Positions 1 to 5,708 of a stretch of 32,749 nucleotides of DNA are shown here, one piece after another. Origin of the DNA: a virus; IMG/VR virus record IMGVR_UViG_3300042731_009084, positions 1 to 32,749 of that record; one strand, given 5' to 3'. Numbering within the stretch: position 1 is the first letter of the stretch; each line of letters starts with the position of its first letter. The position numbers and the translations under genes are program-made. Below the pieces are notes generated by a model. It was not told the origin of the DNA. It worked only from the letters and a program-made list of their open reading frames with translations, and ran no database searches.

Positions 1-298
1 CGTTAACCTGAGTTATTATATCCAGCAAAAAAGATTGTGTGAAATGAATCACACCATTGTTGCATTGTTGAATTGTCGGGTATCCGGCATGGTATACCTC
101 AACACATTCAGTGTACTTGTCTATACCCGGACTTACATACGGATTGCCAATAAAGATATCAGGGAATGGTGTATCCACTCCTACCTCAATCTCAGGAAAC
201 AGTAATTTGAAATCTCTAATCCCTGCCGTAAGCATGAGGACATCTCCAACCCCCCTATGATGCTTTAATAGAATTTTTCTCTTTTTACCGCTTTCCAT
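1..298 (-). CDS. Glycosyltransferase family 9-like protein (N-terminal part, runs off left edge)
   Basis: Ninety-nine codons are visible from an ATG at 298, and the frame is still open at base 1. The N-terminus is basic (MESGKKRKILLKHHRGVGDV) and followed by LMLTAG, then a strand/loop stretch containing FPEIEVGVDTP and IGNPYV. This matches the start of GT-B glycosyltransferases of the ADP-heptose:LPS heptosyltransferase group (GT9), where G-x-GD near the N-terminus begins the first Rossmann fold. The catalytic C-terminal half lies outside the window, so donor and acceptor are unknown. An AGAAAGGG ribosome site sits 8 nt before the ATG. It is the last gene seen in the minus direction, downstream of replication. 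In a phage it could modify host surface sugar or phage DNA bases; that is inference. Confidence 0.6.
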   Translation of the reverse strand, partial: MESGKKRKILLKHHRGVGDVLMLTAGIRDFKLLFPEIEVGVDTPFPDIFIGNPYVSPGIDKYTECVEVYHAGYPTIQQCNNGVIHFTQSFLLDIITQVN

Positions 299-303
299 CG
301 TTT

Positions 304-384
304 TTACCCTTTCTGATTAATGTAAAATTCTCGAGAATTTTGCCCTACAGATGCCCTATTTGCCACGATACAAAAGCCAGACAT
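304..384 (-). CDS. Possible 26-aa ORF upstream of the glycosyltransferase gene
   Basis: An ATG at 384 opens a 26-codon frame (starts MSGFCIVANRASVG, ends INQKG) whose TAA lies 5 nt before the next gene's ATG. AAAGG lies about 9 nt upstream of the start. The frame crosses the palindrome at 324-341. No family is recognised and the reading frame may be fortuitous. Its position, filling the gap between two genes in a packed operon, is the main argument for it. Confidence 0.25.
   Translation of the reverse strand: MSGFCIVANRASVGQNSREFYINQKG
324..341. promoter_or_regulatory. Perfect 18-bp palindrome (possible operator)
   Basis: AAAATTCTCGAGAATTTT is a perfect inverted repeat, ending 26 bp before the glycosyltransferase start codon. 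The stem is AT-rich and no T-run follows, so it looks more like a protein-binding site than a terminator. No clear promoter hexamers accompany it. Confidence 0.35.
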
Positions 385-414
385 ACCATAGGGCCTTTAA
401 CTCCTAAGCTGCCT

Positions 415-909
415 TTAACCACCCTTAACGGGCTTTTCCTGTATCATCGGAAATAACGCCTCATATACTTCCTGTGGTAGATTTTCAGGAATACATCTTT
501 CCCTCACCTGAAGGATATCGATATCGGTTTCCGTTTCAAGATACTCATTAAACTGATCCTTCTCGATTTCACGCATATTAATTGCGTCTTTGTATTGCTC
601 TTTGAGAGTGGACTCCTTCTGTATGAATTCTTCACGGGATTCTTTGGGGATTGTACACTGATTGTTATCTATCGACAAATCACCTGACGGAGTACGTTTC
701 GCATATTCATCGACCAGATTTTTTCTTTTGGCTTCAAATTCAGAAAACAGTTCAACAGAAGTTTTGTTTTTTGCCCTGATTTCGCTCATTGTTTGGGAAG
801 TGGCTTTTTTGTTGATTCTTACCGCGTACCTGAAAGAGGCATTGTATTTGCCTTTTAGTGTGTAGAGTGCAGCGTTAAATGCTACAACGTCTTTGCGTTT
901 GATTAACAT
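415..909 (-). CDS. Phage hypothetical protein (DUF1617-like small helical protein)
   Basis: 164 aa starting MLIKRKDVVAFNAALYTLKG. The frame is open 14 codons further upstream, but the ATG at 909 has AAAGGA five bases before it, so it is preferred. The sequence is charged and mostly helical, with residues rich in K, E and Q and no Cys cluster or membrane segment. The middle contains EYAKRTPSGDLSI and the C-terminus QVRERCIPENLPQEVYEALFPMI. The layout, with a short N-terminal helix pair, a 'leave tyrosine/glutamate' linker and an acidic tail, recalls small phage proteins of the DUF1617 type. That is a loose resemblance and the function is unknown. It stands apart from the replication genes across a 220-bp gap. 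Confidence 0.55.
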   Translation of the reverse strand: MLIKRKDVVAFNAALYTLKGKYNASFRYAVRINKKATSQTMSEIRAKNKTSVELFSEFEAKRKNLVDEYAKRTPSGDLSIDNNQCTIPKESREEFIQKESTLKEQYKDAINMREIEKDQFNEYLETETDIDILQVRERCIPENLPQEVYEALFPMIQEKPVKGG

Positions 910-1129
910 AATGGTCCTTTGCTGAGTTATTAGTAACATACTTAAAATCAATTATTTTATCATCAAAAACCTTGAAGGAGTCTAAAAAAATAACAAACCT
1001 CAGAAAATACTCGATATCACTGCCGGATACATGGCAAATTTCCCCGTAGGTTCATTATAAATCTTTACCCGTATCATTAGTGGTCTAAAATTATCCTCTC
1101 TTAAATGTGCCTTAAAATGCGTTTAACTG
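910..1129. other. 220-bp intergenic stretch, no convincing gene
   Basis: The stretch lies between two minus-strand genes. It contains a 25-codon minus frame (1000-1077) without a ribosome site at useful spacing, and a T7 run on the minus strand near 984-990 without a good hairpin before it. No promoter with consensus hexamers was found. It may be the remains of a lost small gene. Confidence 0.4.
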
Positions 1130-1315
1130 CTATAGCTTTAAAGTAGTAACTATTTCACGTATTATTAAATCATATTCATCCGAAGATATTGCATATCCCC
1201 TAATTATCCTTTTTGCTGCAGAATATGTAGTCCAATCATTTTTAGATTTTTTAACATACCTGAGAAAACTTCTAACTGCTTTTTTGCATTCTTCAAATGC
1301 GTTTTCAATAATCAT
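1130..1315 (-). CDS. Small protein, tandem paralogue copy 2
   Basis: 61 aa, starting MIIENAFEECKKAVRSFL. It is a helical, positively charged protein containing YVKKSKNDW, YSAAKRII and ISSDE. Over its first 47 residues it matches the upstream neighbour at about 29 positions (roughly 62%), so the two are tandem duplicates. The ATG overlaps the TGA of the neighbour (ATGA) and its ribosome site (AAGGGTGGC) lies within the neighbour's last codons. It carries an extra C-terminal helix (DLIIREIVTTLKL) missing from the other copy and probably represents the full-length ancestral form. No family is recognised. Its position behind the helicase gene suggests an accessory of replication; this is a guess by context. 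Confidence 0.65.
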   Translation of the reverse strand: MIIENAFEECKKAVRSFLRYVKKSKNDWTTYSAAKRIIRGYAISSDEYDLIIREIVTTLKL

Positions 1316-1467
1316 CTTGCCACCCTTTCATCCGAAGATATTAAATACTTTTCAACTAACTTCTTTGCTGCAGAATATTTCTTCCAGTCATCGTTATATT
1401 TTTTAACATACTCAAGAAAAGTTTTCACTGCTTTTCTACATTTTTCAAATACATTTTCAGTAATCAT
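1312..1467 (-). CDS. Small protein, tandem paralogue copy 1 (C-terminally shortened)
   Basis: 51 aa starting MITENVFEKCRKAVKTFLEY. The frame is open further upstream, but the ATG at 1467 has GAAGGGTGGC in front of it and overlaps the end of the helicase gene, so it is chosen. It is a paralogue of the next gene downstream. Both share YVKK, DW, YSAAK and ISSDE. This copy ends in ERVAR-stop because the duplicated start/stop junction interrupts it where its twin continues for 13 more residues. No known family. Confidence 0.6.
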   Translation of the reverse strand: MITENVFEKCRKAVKTFLEYVKKYNDDWKKYSAAKKLVEKYLISSDERVAR

Positions 1468-2764
1468 CTTGCCACCCTTCTGCTGTGTCGGTTTTAATTC
1501 TGTTGTATTTCGAGAAATTAAGTGTTGTTTTATCAATTGATAACTCTATGAGTCCTACAGATCCATTCTTCTGTTTTGCAACATACAGTTTGAAGTAATC
1601 ACTGCTACATCCTGCTTTTTTTGCATTGAAAGTAGAATAATTACCCGGCCAATGTACGAACATGAGGATATCGGCATCTTGTTCAAGATTTCCTGATTCT
1701 TTTAAATTTTTACGTTTAGGTGGAACAATTTCCTCATTTTCGTATCTACTCAGCTGAGATAATGCAAGTACCGGACATTTTATAATCTTTGGCAATTCAT
1801 GTAATTCTCTTGAAATGTGGTTAACGTTTTCACGCAATGTGTGATGTTTGTTACACCTGATACGGGTAATGTAATCAATTACAACTAAATCGATATCCCC
1901 TTTCTCATGCTTTAATCTATTCGCCTTAGCTATAAGTTGCTCTACTGTTACATCATTGCTCGACATATAGAGCTCGTAGTTAGGAAATGTGCTTATTGTA
2001 TCGTGAAGCCTGATATAATCTTTTTTCGTTGTTAAACCTTTATTGAAACTATAAAGATCACAATGAGCATCACTAAATAACGTCCTCAGTATTTCGACTT
2101 CTTTTATTGTGTCGAGACAAAAGTATAATACCCGTTTCCCTGCTTTTACGACATTCCTTGCGATTGCTCCTGCCATTGCACTTTTACCGTTAGATGATCT
2201 ACCACCCAAAATTATGTAATCCGTTTGCGTTATAATCAGTTTTTCATCAATTGCAGGTAAACCGGTTTTTATGTATGATGCTGTTCCGTTTTTTGTAACA
2301 GACTCCATGTAATCAATAACACCCGGTATGAGGTCTTTTACGTGTACCATATCATCGTTAATTTCTATCGAATTCATATCTGATATCAGTTGAGAAGAGA
2401 TATTGTCTGGTGTTTTATCGTTATCACTCATAGCTGATTGGGTTGCCTGTTGTGCAGCTATGATGATTTTCCTTCGTTTGTATGCTTCGATTATGTACTC
2501 AATTTCGGAATTACCGTTGTATGATCCGTATGCCTCTGCGAATGAATCAAACAATTTAACATCTATGTTTTTGCAGATATGATCAAGAATTATTAAATCA
2601 GGTTTGGTATGTTTTTTTAATTCTTCGAAAACAATCTTGTTTGATTCGTCATAAAAATGATGTTCATGCAATTTAGATACTGCGTTATAAAAAATTGTTT
2701 CACTCCTACACATACCGGCAATTAAACAACATTCTGAATTTAAATCTTTTGGTAATTCGTTCAT
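1457..2764 (-). CDS. dnaB: Replicative DNA helicase, DnaB family
   Basis: 435 aa hexameric 5'-3' helicase that unwinds phage DNA at the fork. The N-terminal domain (about 1-120) has the DnaB-like ECCLIAGM helix and HFYDESNKIVFEEL. The RecA-like domain follows: Walker A GGRSSNGKS at 187-195, Walker B IDLVVID at 291-297, LALSQLSR near 333-340 and EQDADILMFVHW near 361-372. Length is close to the usual 440-470. Two active-site positions differ from the family norm. The glutamate of the SLEM motif is Asp (CLDT, 216-219). The KQRNG finger is KQKNG (397-401), a Lys for Arg. Both are conservative. It follows the initiator gene by 14 bp and overlaps the next small gene by 11 bp. Confidence 0.93.
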   Translation of the reverse strand: MNELPKDLNSECCLIAGMCRSETIFYNAVSKLHEHHFYDESNKIVFEELKKHTKPDLIILDHICKNIDVKLFDSFAEAYGSYNGNSEIEYIIEAYKRRKIIIAAQQATQSAMSDNDKTPDNISSQLISDMNSIEINDDMVHVKDLIPGVIDYMESVTKNGTASYIKTGLPAIDEKLIITQTDYIILGGRSSNGKSAMAGAIARNVVKAGKRVLYFCLDTIKEVEILRTLFSDAHCDLYSFNKGLTTKKDYIRLHDTISTFPNYELYMSSNDVTVEQLIAKANRLKHEKGDIDLVVIDYITRIRCNKHHTLRENVNHISRELHELPKIIKCPVLALSQLSRYENEEIVPPKRKNLKESGNLEQDADILMFVHWPGNYSTFNAKKAGCSSDYFKLYVAKQKNGSVGLIELSIDKTTLNFSKYNRIKTDTAEGWQDDY

Positions 2765-2778
2765 ATTTATCCTCCTGA

Positions 2779-3489
2779 TTAAAGCAAACGTGATTCTTCT
2801 ATATCCTGATCAGGTGAAGATTGTTTACTGTTTTTTTCCCAAGTTCGTATTGCTGCTTTCCAGTCCTTCATCTTGTTCTTTCCAATCATCCAGTTTTTCG
2901 ATGTGTAGAAATCGACGAAACGTTCTGGATCAATTTCATTGTTTCGTTCTCTGCAGTATTCTGAAACTTGTTCAATAGTGGGAATTGAAAATTTTTCTTT
3001 TATATATTTTCTTTTATTCTTATCATTCTTATCATTCTTAACATTCTTGTTAATGGACAGGCCACCATCGGGAGTCGGTCGGGAGTCGGTCGGGAGTCGT
3101 ATGGGGTTTTCGTTGGGGAGTTCATAGTTGTGTGGGTTCTGGTATTTGTCGTAATTACAAATAGTTATGAGGTTTCCCCTTGGGGTTTTCGTAGTGGTTA
3201 TCATAGAGAGGCTTCGTAACTTCTTCATAGCATTCTTCATAACTTCTTCGTTGTATCGCTCAAAACGGTACCCTATTTGCCATTTTAGACCTTCTCTCAT
3301 ATCCTTTATTGTCCTAAAGCATTGACCTCTTTTGGTAGTATAACCATGAATTTCAACGTCTTTATGATTGGCTTCTCTCAATAACCAGTCCCATAATTCA
3401 CGTACAACAGGAGAGCATATGGATATTTCTGACTCTTGTATGCACCGTGCTTTTATATAATATCCACCTTCAATCATACATTGCCTCAA
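2779..3489 (-). CDS. Phage replication initiator / helicase loader (winged-helix plus DnaD-like tail)
   Basis: 236 aa. Residues about 45-115 have the winged-helix layout of phage replisome organisers: a helix pair, then KLRSLSMITTTKTPRGN and ITICNYDKYQNP. A variable linker (about 120-165) is followed by a C-terminal domain, IPTIEQVSEYCRERNN to DWKAAIRTWEKN, typical of phage replication proteins that recruit DnaB. The next gene is a DnaB helicase, fitting that role. The start is uncertain: a TTG at 3489 has GAGAGGAGC just upstream, while an ATG at 3477 has a weaker GAGG. The linker is encoded by DNA carrying three 11-bp repeats beside an AT-rich 9-bp repeat tract, a possible origin. It is transcribed leftward, divergently from the plus-strand operon. 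Confidence 0.8.
   Translation of the reverse strand: MRQCMIEGGYYIKARCIQESEISICSPVVRELWDWLLREANHKDVEIHGYTTKRGQCFRTIKDMREGLKWQIGYRFERYNEEVMKNAMKKLRSLSMITTTKTPRGNLITICNYDKYQNPHNYELPNENPIRLPTDSRPTPDGGLSINKNVKNDKNDKNKRKYIKEKFSIPTIEQVSEYCRERNNEIDPERFVDFYTSKNWMIGKNKMKDWKAAIRTWEKNSKQSSPDQDIEESRLL
2983..3055. repeat. AT-rich tract with 9-bp repeats (possible origin unwinding region)
   Basis: The minus strand has four imperfect tandem copies of AAGAATGAT followed by A-rich sequence, encoding a K/N-rich linker in the replication initiator. The tract is almost entirely A/T and adjoins three GC-rich 11-bp repeats. This is the layout of an iteron origin with a DNA-unwinding element. Confidence 0.45.
3069..3101. 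repeat. Three tandem 11-bp repeats inside the initiator gene (possible origin iterons)
   Basis: CGGGAGTCGGT occurs at 3069-3079 and 3080-3090. A third copy, CGGGAGTCGTA, is at 3091-3101 with 9 of 11 bases the same. Because 11 is not a multiple of 3, the repeats are read in three frames and encode unlike residues (around RLPTDSRPTPDGG). The repeat is therefore conserved as DNA, not as protein. Confidence 0.55.
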
Positions 3490-3551
3490 AAAAGCTCCTC
3501 TCGCCCGTGTGCCAGCACGGACGTAGCAGGGACGGTTAATTCCGCAAGAGC

Positions 3552-3627
3552 ATTATATTCTGTAGTTTTGGAATGAAATCTGGCACTTTCATAATACTAA
3601 CATAACTTAAAAAGTATGCATATGCAA
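3552..3627 (-). promoter_or_regulatory. Candidate leftward promoters for the replication operon
   Basis: On the minus strand TTGCAT (3627-3622), a 17-bp spacer and TATGTT (3604-3599) form a moderate sigma70-like promoter. A second, perfect TATAAT (3557-3552) lies downstream but has no good -35. Both would drive the initiator and helicase genes. The -35 of the first is only 36 bp from the -35 of the divergent plus-strand promoter. A small hairpin (CCGTG, 6-nt loop, CACGG, about 3505-3520) lies in the leader just before the ribosome site. Confidence 0.4.
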
Positions 3628-3663
3628 CGGTTTTTTAAAAAATAAAGAAAGTTAATAAAGCCA

Positions 3664-3692
3664 TTGACATCACAAGCCGGTTGCGGTATATT
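3664..3692 (+). promoter_or_regulatory. Promoter P1: TTGACA-N17-TATATT
   Basis: TTGACA at 3664-3669 and TATATT at 3687-3692 are separated by exactly 17 bp, and AAT follows the -10. Just downstream GTGTG (3697-3701) and AATTATTCAC (3704-3713) make a box also found after promoter P4. It drives the plus-strand operon beginning at 3731. Confidence 0.85.
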
Positions 3693-3730
3693 AATAGTGT
3701 GACAATTATTCACTTCAAAAGGGAGAACGT

Positions 3731-3892
3731 ATGATAGTAAAAAAAGTGGATGGCGTAAAAATCTATAAAATTGATGGAGAACTGAGAATCGAAGACAAAG
3801 ACTCAAAAATCTATTTCATTGAAAAAGATATTAAAAAGCTGCTATCTGCTATAGAAAGTGTGGCAAATTTGGAACACACTTTTTCAAGATAA
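3731..3892 (+). CDS. 53-aa protein, first gene of the plus-strand operon
   Basis: Starts MIVKKVDGVKIYKIDGELRI and ends SVANLEHTFSR. A GGGAG ribosome site lies 6 nt before the ATG. The protein looks like a short beta-hairpin region followed by an acidic/basic helix (EKDIKKLLSAIE). It has no Cys or membrane segment and no recognised family. It is the only gene between promoter P1 and a strong terminator at 3964-3988, so it would be the first and most abundant product of this promoter. That is the position of early regulators, but nothing in the residues shows a DNA- or RNA-binding fold. Confidence 0.7.
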   Translation: MIVKKVDGVKIYKIDGELRIEDKDSKIYFIEKDIKKLLSAIESVANLEHTFSR

Positions 3893-3917
3893 TATCGGTT
3901 GATAGAAAGGTAAGGTG

Positions 3918-3944
3918 ATGCTTATAAGGACAAAAAGATGGTGA
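3918..3944 (+). CDS. Possible 8-codon leader peptide before the terminator
   Basis: ATG CTT ... TGG TGA encodes MLIRTKRW with AGAAAGGTAAGG just before the start. Its stop overlaps an ATG at 3938 whose frame runs through the terminator hairpin. The layout recalls an attenuator leader, but the peptide has no run of one regulatory amino acid. Speculative. Confidence 0.25.
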   Translation: MLIRTKRW

Positions 3945-3963
3945 CAATAAATTGTGGACGCTG

Positions 3964-3988
3964 GGGGAGGAAATTCCTCCCCTTTTTT
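3964..3988 (+). terminator. Strong intrinsic terminator inside the plus-strand block
   Basis: GGGGAGG, AAATT loop, CCTCCCC, then six T. It lies after the 53-aa gene and before the Cys-rich genes. No second promoter was found between it and 4010, so the downstream genes appear to depend on read-through. Confidence 0.85.
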
Positions 3989-4009
3989 AACATTGGAAAG
4001 GATTTTAAA

Positions 4010-4177
4010 TTGAGAATTAATAAATACATGGCCGAAATCGGCAGAAAGGGAGGTATTGCCGGAAAGGGTAAAAGTAAAATCCGGGGAGACTCCGAATACT
4101 ACAAAAAGATATCACAACTTGCAGCTGAAAAAAGGAAAATGAATAAAGAAAATTGTCCTGATAAGGAGGAATCATGA
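4010..4177 (+). CDS. Small basic phage protein, GGxAGKGKSKxRGD type
   Basis: 55 aa if started at the TTG at 4010, which has AAAGGA 7 nt upstream; an in-frame ATG lies at 4028. The frame is open back to 3938, but that start would place the terminator hairpin inside the gene, so a later start is preferred. The core reads MAEIGRKGGIAGKGKSKIRG then DSEYYKKISQLAAEKRK. This Gly/Lys-rich stretch followed by an amphipathic helix is common in small phage proteins of unknown function. The basic loop could bind nucleic acid. Its TGA overlaps the next ATG (ATGA). Confidence 0.65.
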   Translation: MRINKYMAEIGRKGGIAGKGKSKIRGDSEYYKKISQLAAEKRKMNKENCPDKEES

Positions 4178-4326
4178 TATACATATGTCCTAATAAGGAT
4201 TGTCCCTATTGGGGAGCCGGAGGATATTGCAATCACGGAGTACCACATAAAGAAACGGAAATTTGCTTTTGGGAAAACAGTACTTGCCCGTATTGTGTTG
4301 AGGTAAAAGAGGTAAAAGATGAATAA
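4174..4326 (+). CDS. 50-aa Cys-rich (zinc-binding-like) protein, copy A
   Basis: Starts MIYICPNKDCPYWGAGGYC. Cys and His are spaced C5, C10, C19, H21, H25, C31, C38, C41, enough for one or two zinc sites; the last pair is CPYC. A strong AAGGAGG ribosome site precedes the ATG, which overlaps the preceding stop. It is a paralogue of the next gene: both have the ICP..(D)C..WG....C.HG..H core and end in CVEVK(EVK)DE. Copy A carries an extra EVK from a 9-bp tandem repeat. Function unknown. Confidence 0.7.
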   Translation: MIYICPNKDCPYWGAGGYCNHGVPHKETEICFWENSTCPYCVEVKEVKDE

Positions 4327-4465
4327 ATACATTTGTCCCGAAAGGGATTGTACTGATTGGGGAGACAAATATAAATGTGAGCACGGAATTATTCACGACG
4401 AGTGTTATGAGTGTCACCATGGTGAACCTATTTGTAAAAACTGTGTTGAGGTAAAAGATGAATAA
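4319..4465 (+). CDS. 48-aa Cys-rich (zinc-binding-like) protein, copy B
   Basis: Starts MNKYICPERDCTDWGDKYKC, then EHGIIH, CYEC and ICKNC, ending CVEVKDE. It is a tandem paralogue of copy A. The start lies inside the end of copy A (GATGAATAA) with GAGGTAAAAG as ribosome site. Exactly the same junction, TGTGTTGAGGTAAAAGATG plus AATAAATAC, recurs at its own end, where it starts the next gene. The duplication therefore ran from junction to junction. Probably a metal-binding miniprotein; the role is unknown. Confidence 0.7.
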   Translation: MNKYICPERDCTDWGDKYKCEHGIIHDECYECHHGEPICKNCVEVKDE

Positions 4466-5147
4466 ATACAGATATGAGTACGAAATGTGTGATGAATTCA
4501 TCGAACTTAATAAAGGCGATTGGGATATATATCCAGAGTGTTATGGATACGATATGCTGATGTTTTCGAAGGACTCTGAAATACAAATCGGGATACAAGC
4601 AAAGCTCAAGAATAATTTGCAGGTCATTTATCAAATACTCAACAACACAGAACGTTATGGGGGTAACCTGAAAAATAAAGGTCCGCATTATAGGGCGATA
4701 TTAACACCAATAATGGGTGATAATCGTTATGATGATTTATGCCGACATATCAATGTAATTAAATTTACAGTACAGTCAATTACTACAACTATGAATTATT
4801 TAATATCTCTAAATATGTATTCACCATTGAACTTTCTTGAACGCCATACTCGACCGATAATAAGGTTGAATGATTCTCCCGGTAAATCATCACCAAAGAA
4901 TTTATCACAATGGAGAATTAACGCATTAAAGATTATGAATAAGTATTATGAACAGGGATACATTATTTCGTCTCAACTTCGAGAACTTGGGCTAGACCAA
5001 ACTTTGTTCACAAGATGGTTTGAGTATAAATATCGAGAACCAAAGGTAGGAAGATGTTTCAAAATGGTACTGAAAGATGAAAACAAACATCCTGCCAAAG
5101 GATACGAAAAAGAGTTGATAACATTAAAGAATGCAGTATATTATTAA
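4458..5147 (+). CDS. PD-(D/E)XK nuclease-like protein
   Basis: 229 aa. The N-terminal part fits the core of the PD-(D/E)XK nuclease fold: a helix with FIELNKGDWDIYPE, then GYDML (Asp32) and, after a hairpin, IGIQAK (Gln47, Lys49). The usual D...(E/Q)xK trio is present with Gln in the Glu place, as in several phage and restriction nucleases. The middle and C-terminal parts (about 110-229) are helical, with SQWRINALKIMNKYYEQGY, and are not recognised. The start shares MNKY with the upstream Cys-rich gene because both come from the same duplicated junction. Nuclease activity is not shown by sequence alone; it could be an inactive or DNA-binding relative. Confidence 0.5.
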   Translation: MNKYRYEYEMCDEFIELNKGDWDIYPECYGYDMLMFSKDSEIQIGIQAKLKNNLQVIYQILNNTERYGGNLKNKGPHYRAILTPIMGDNRYDDLCRHINVIKFTVQSITTTMNYLISLNMYSPLNFLERHTRPIIRLNDSPGKSSPKNLSQWRINALKIMNKYYEQGYIISSQLRELGLDQTLFTRWFEYKYREPKVGRCFKMVLKDENKHPAKGYEKELITLKNAVYY

Positions 5148-5162
5148 AAAAAAAGGATTCGT

Positions 5163-5630
5163 ATGTTATTAACCTGTGATTATTTAAATAATGAGTACTG
5201 TACCGGATGTTACCATTCAGGTGACCATCTTGCTGAATGGACCTGCATCTCAAGAGAGTGTACCCACGCACCTGCATTATTCATAGAAACTAATGTTAAC
5301 TGTACCCTGTGCACTCATCAGGCAGAATGTAAGCAATATAAACCAAGTAAAATTATTGACCTGTTAACTGATCCAGAAGAGTGTAAAGCATACAAAGACA
5401 TTCAGGGAATAGAAATGTACTGCATATCAGCTGCACCTGAGCATGACGAATTAGTGTGTAGGGACGATAAGGATATGAAAGAAGGGAAACTGCACTGTAA
5501 GGACTGTAACAGAGTCTATAACGACGGTAAAGACACTTGGGATGTTAAACATAAAAAACGCTTTCATTCTAATTTTGAGAAAAATTTTAAAATAAAAAAG
5601 AAAAGAAAAAAGTTATTTGGTATATTGTAA
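5163..5630 (+). CDS. Cys-rich protein, fused form of two proteins on the opposite strand
   Basis: 155 aa with an AAAAGGATTCGT ribosome site. Residues 1-90 (CTGCYHSGDH, NVNCTLCTHQAECKQY, DLLTDPEECKAY) match the 128-aa protein at 7982-8368 (CESCDHSKVH, NIDCTRCEYSETCEQY, NLLTHGEDCGKY). Residues about 97-133 (LVCRDDKDMKEGKLHCKDC, then DTWDVK) match the 76-aa protein at 7750-7980 (LECRHNRRKEMKGVLTCLDC, EWEVK). It is therefore one chain covering what two adjacent genes encode elsewhere in the genome. The C-terminal 25 residues are strongly basic. Cys pairs suggest two to four zinc sites. Function unknown; it is the last gene before a terminator. Confidence 0.75.
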   Translation: MLLTCDYLNNEYCTGCYHSGDHLAEWTCISRECTHAPALFIETNVNCTLCTHQAECKQYKPSKIIDLLTDPEECKAYKDIQGIEMYCISAAPEHDELVCRDDKDMKEGKLHCKDCNRVYNDGKDTWDVKHKKRFHSNFEKNFKIKKKRKKLFGIL

Positions 5631-5658
5631 ATAAGGTGTGTTATTGATGTTTATGGAA

Positions 5659-5704
5659 GCCCGGTCAGAGAGTTGTACTCATTCCCTCTGGCCGGGCGAT
5701 TTTT
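5659..5704 (+). terminator. Intrinsic terminator ending the plus-strand operon
   Basis: GCCCGGTCAGAG pairs with CTCTGGCCGGGC (12 bp, one G-T pair) across a 15-nt loop, followed by GATTTTT. It sits between converging operons. On the minus strand no T-run follows the stem, so it probably works mainly on the plus strand. Confidence 0.85.
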
Positions 5705-5708
5705 ATGG

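Noticed and set aside
1000-1077. 25-codon minus-strand frame starting MIRVKIYNEPTGKF
   Set aside because: Start has no ribosome site at useful distance (GAGAGG is about 17 nt away) and no family is recognised. It may be a gene remnant.
3597-3806. 69-codon minus-strand frame across the promoter region
   Set aside because: It lies antisense to the strong P1 promoter and the 53-aa gene, is Phe/Leu-rich and has no supported start.
3938-4009. Upstream extension of the GGxAGKGKSK protein to an ATG at 3938
   Set aside because: The extension would include the terminator hairpin and T-run as codons; the TTG at 4010 has a better ribosome site. Kept only as a possible leader-coupled read-through frame.
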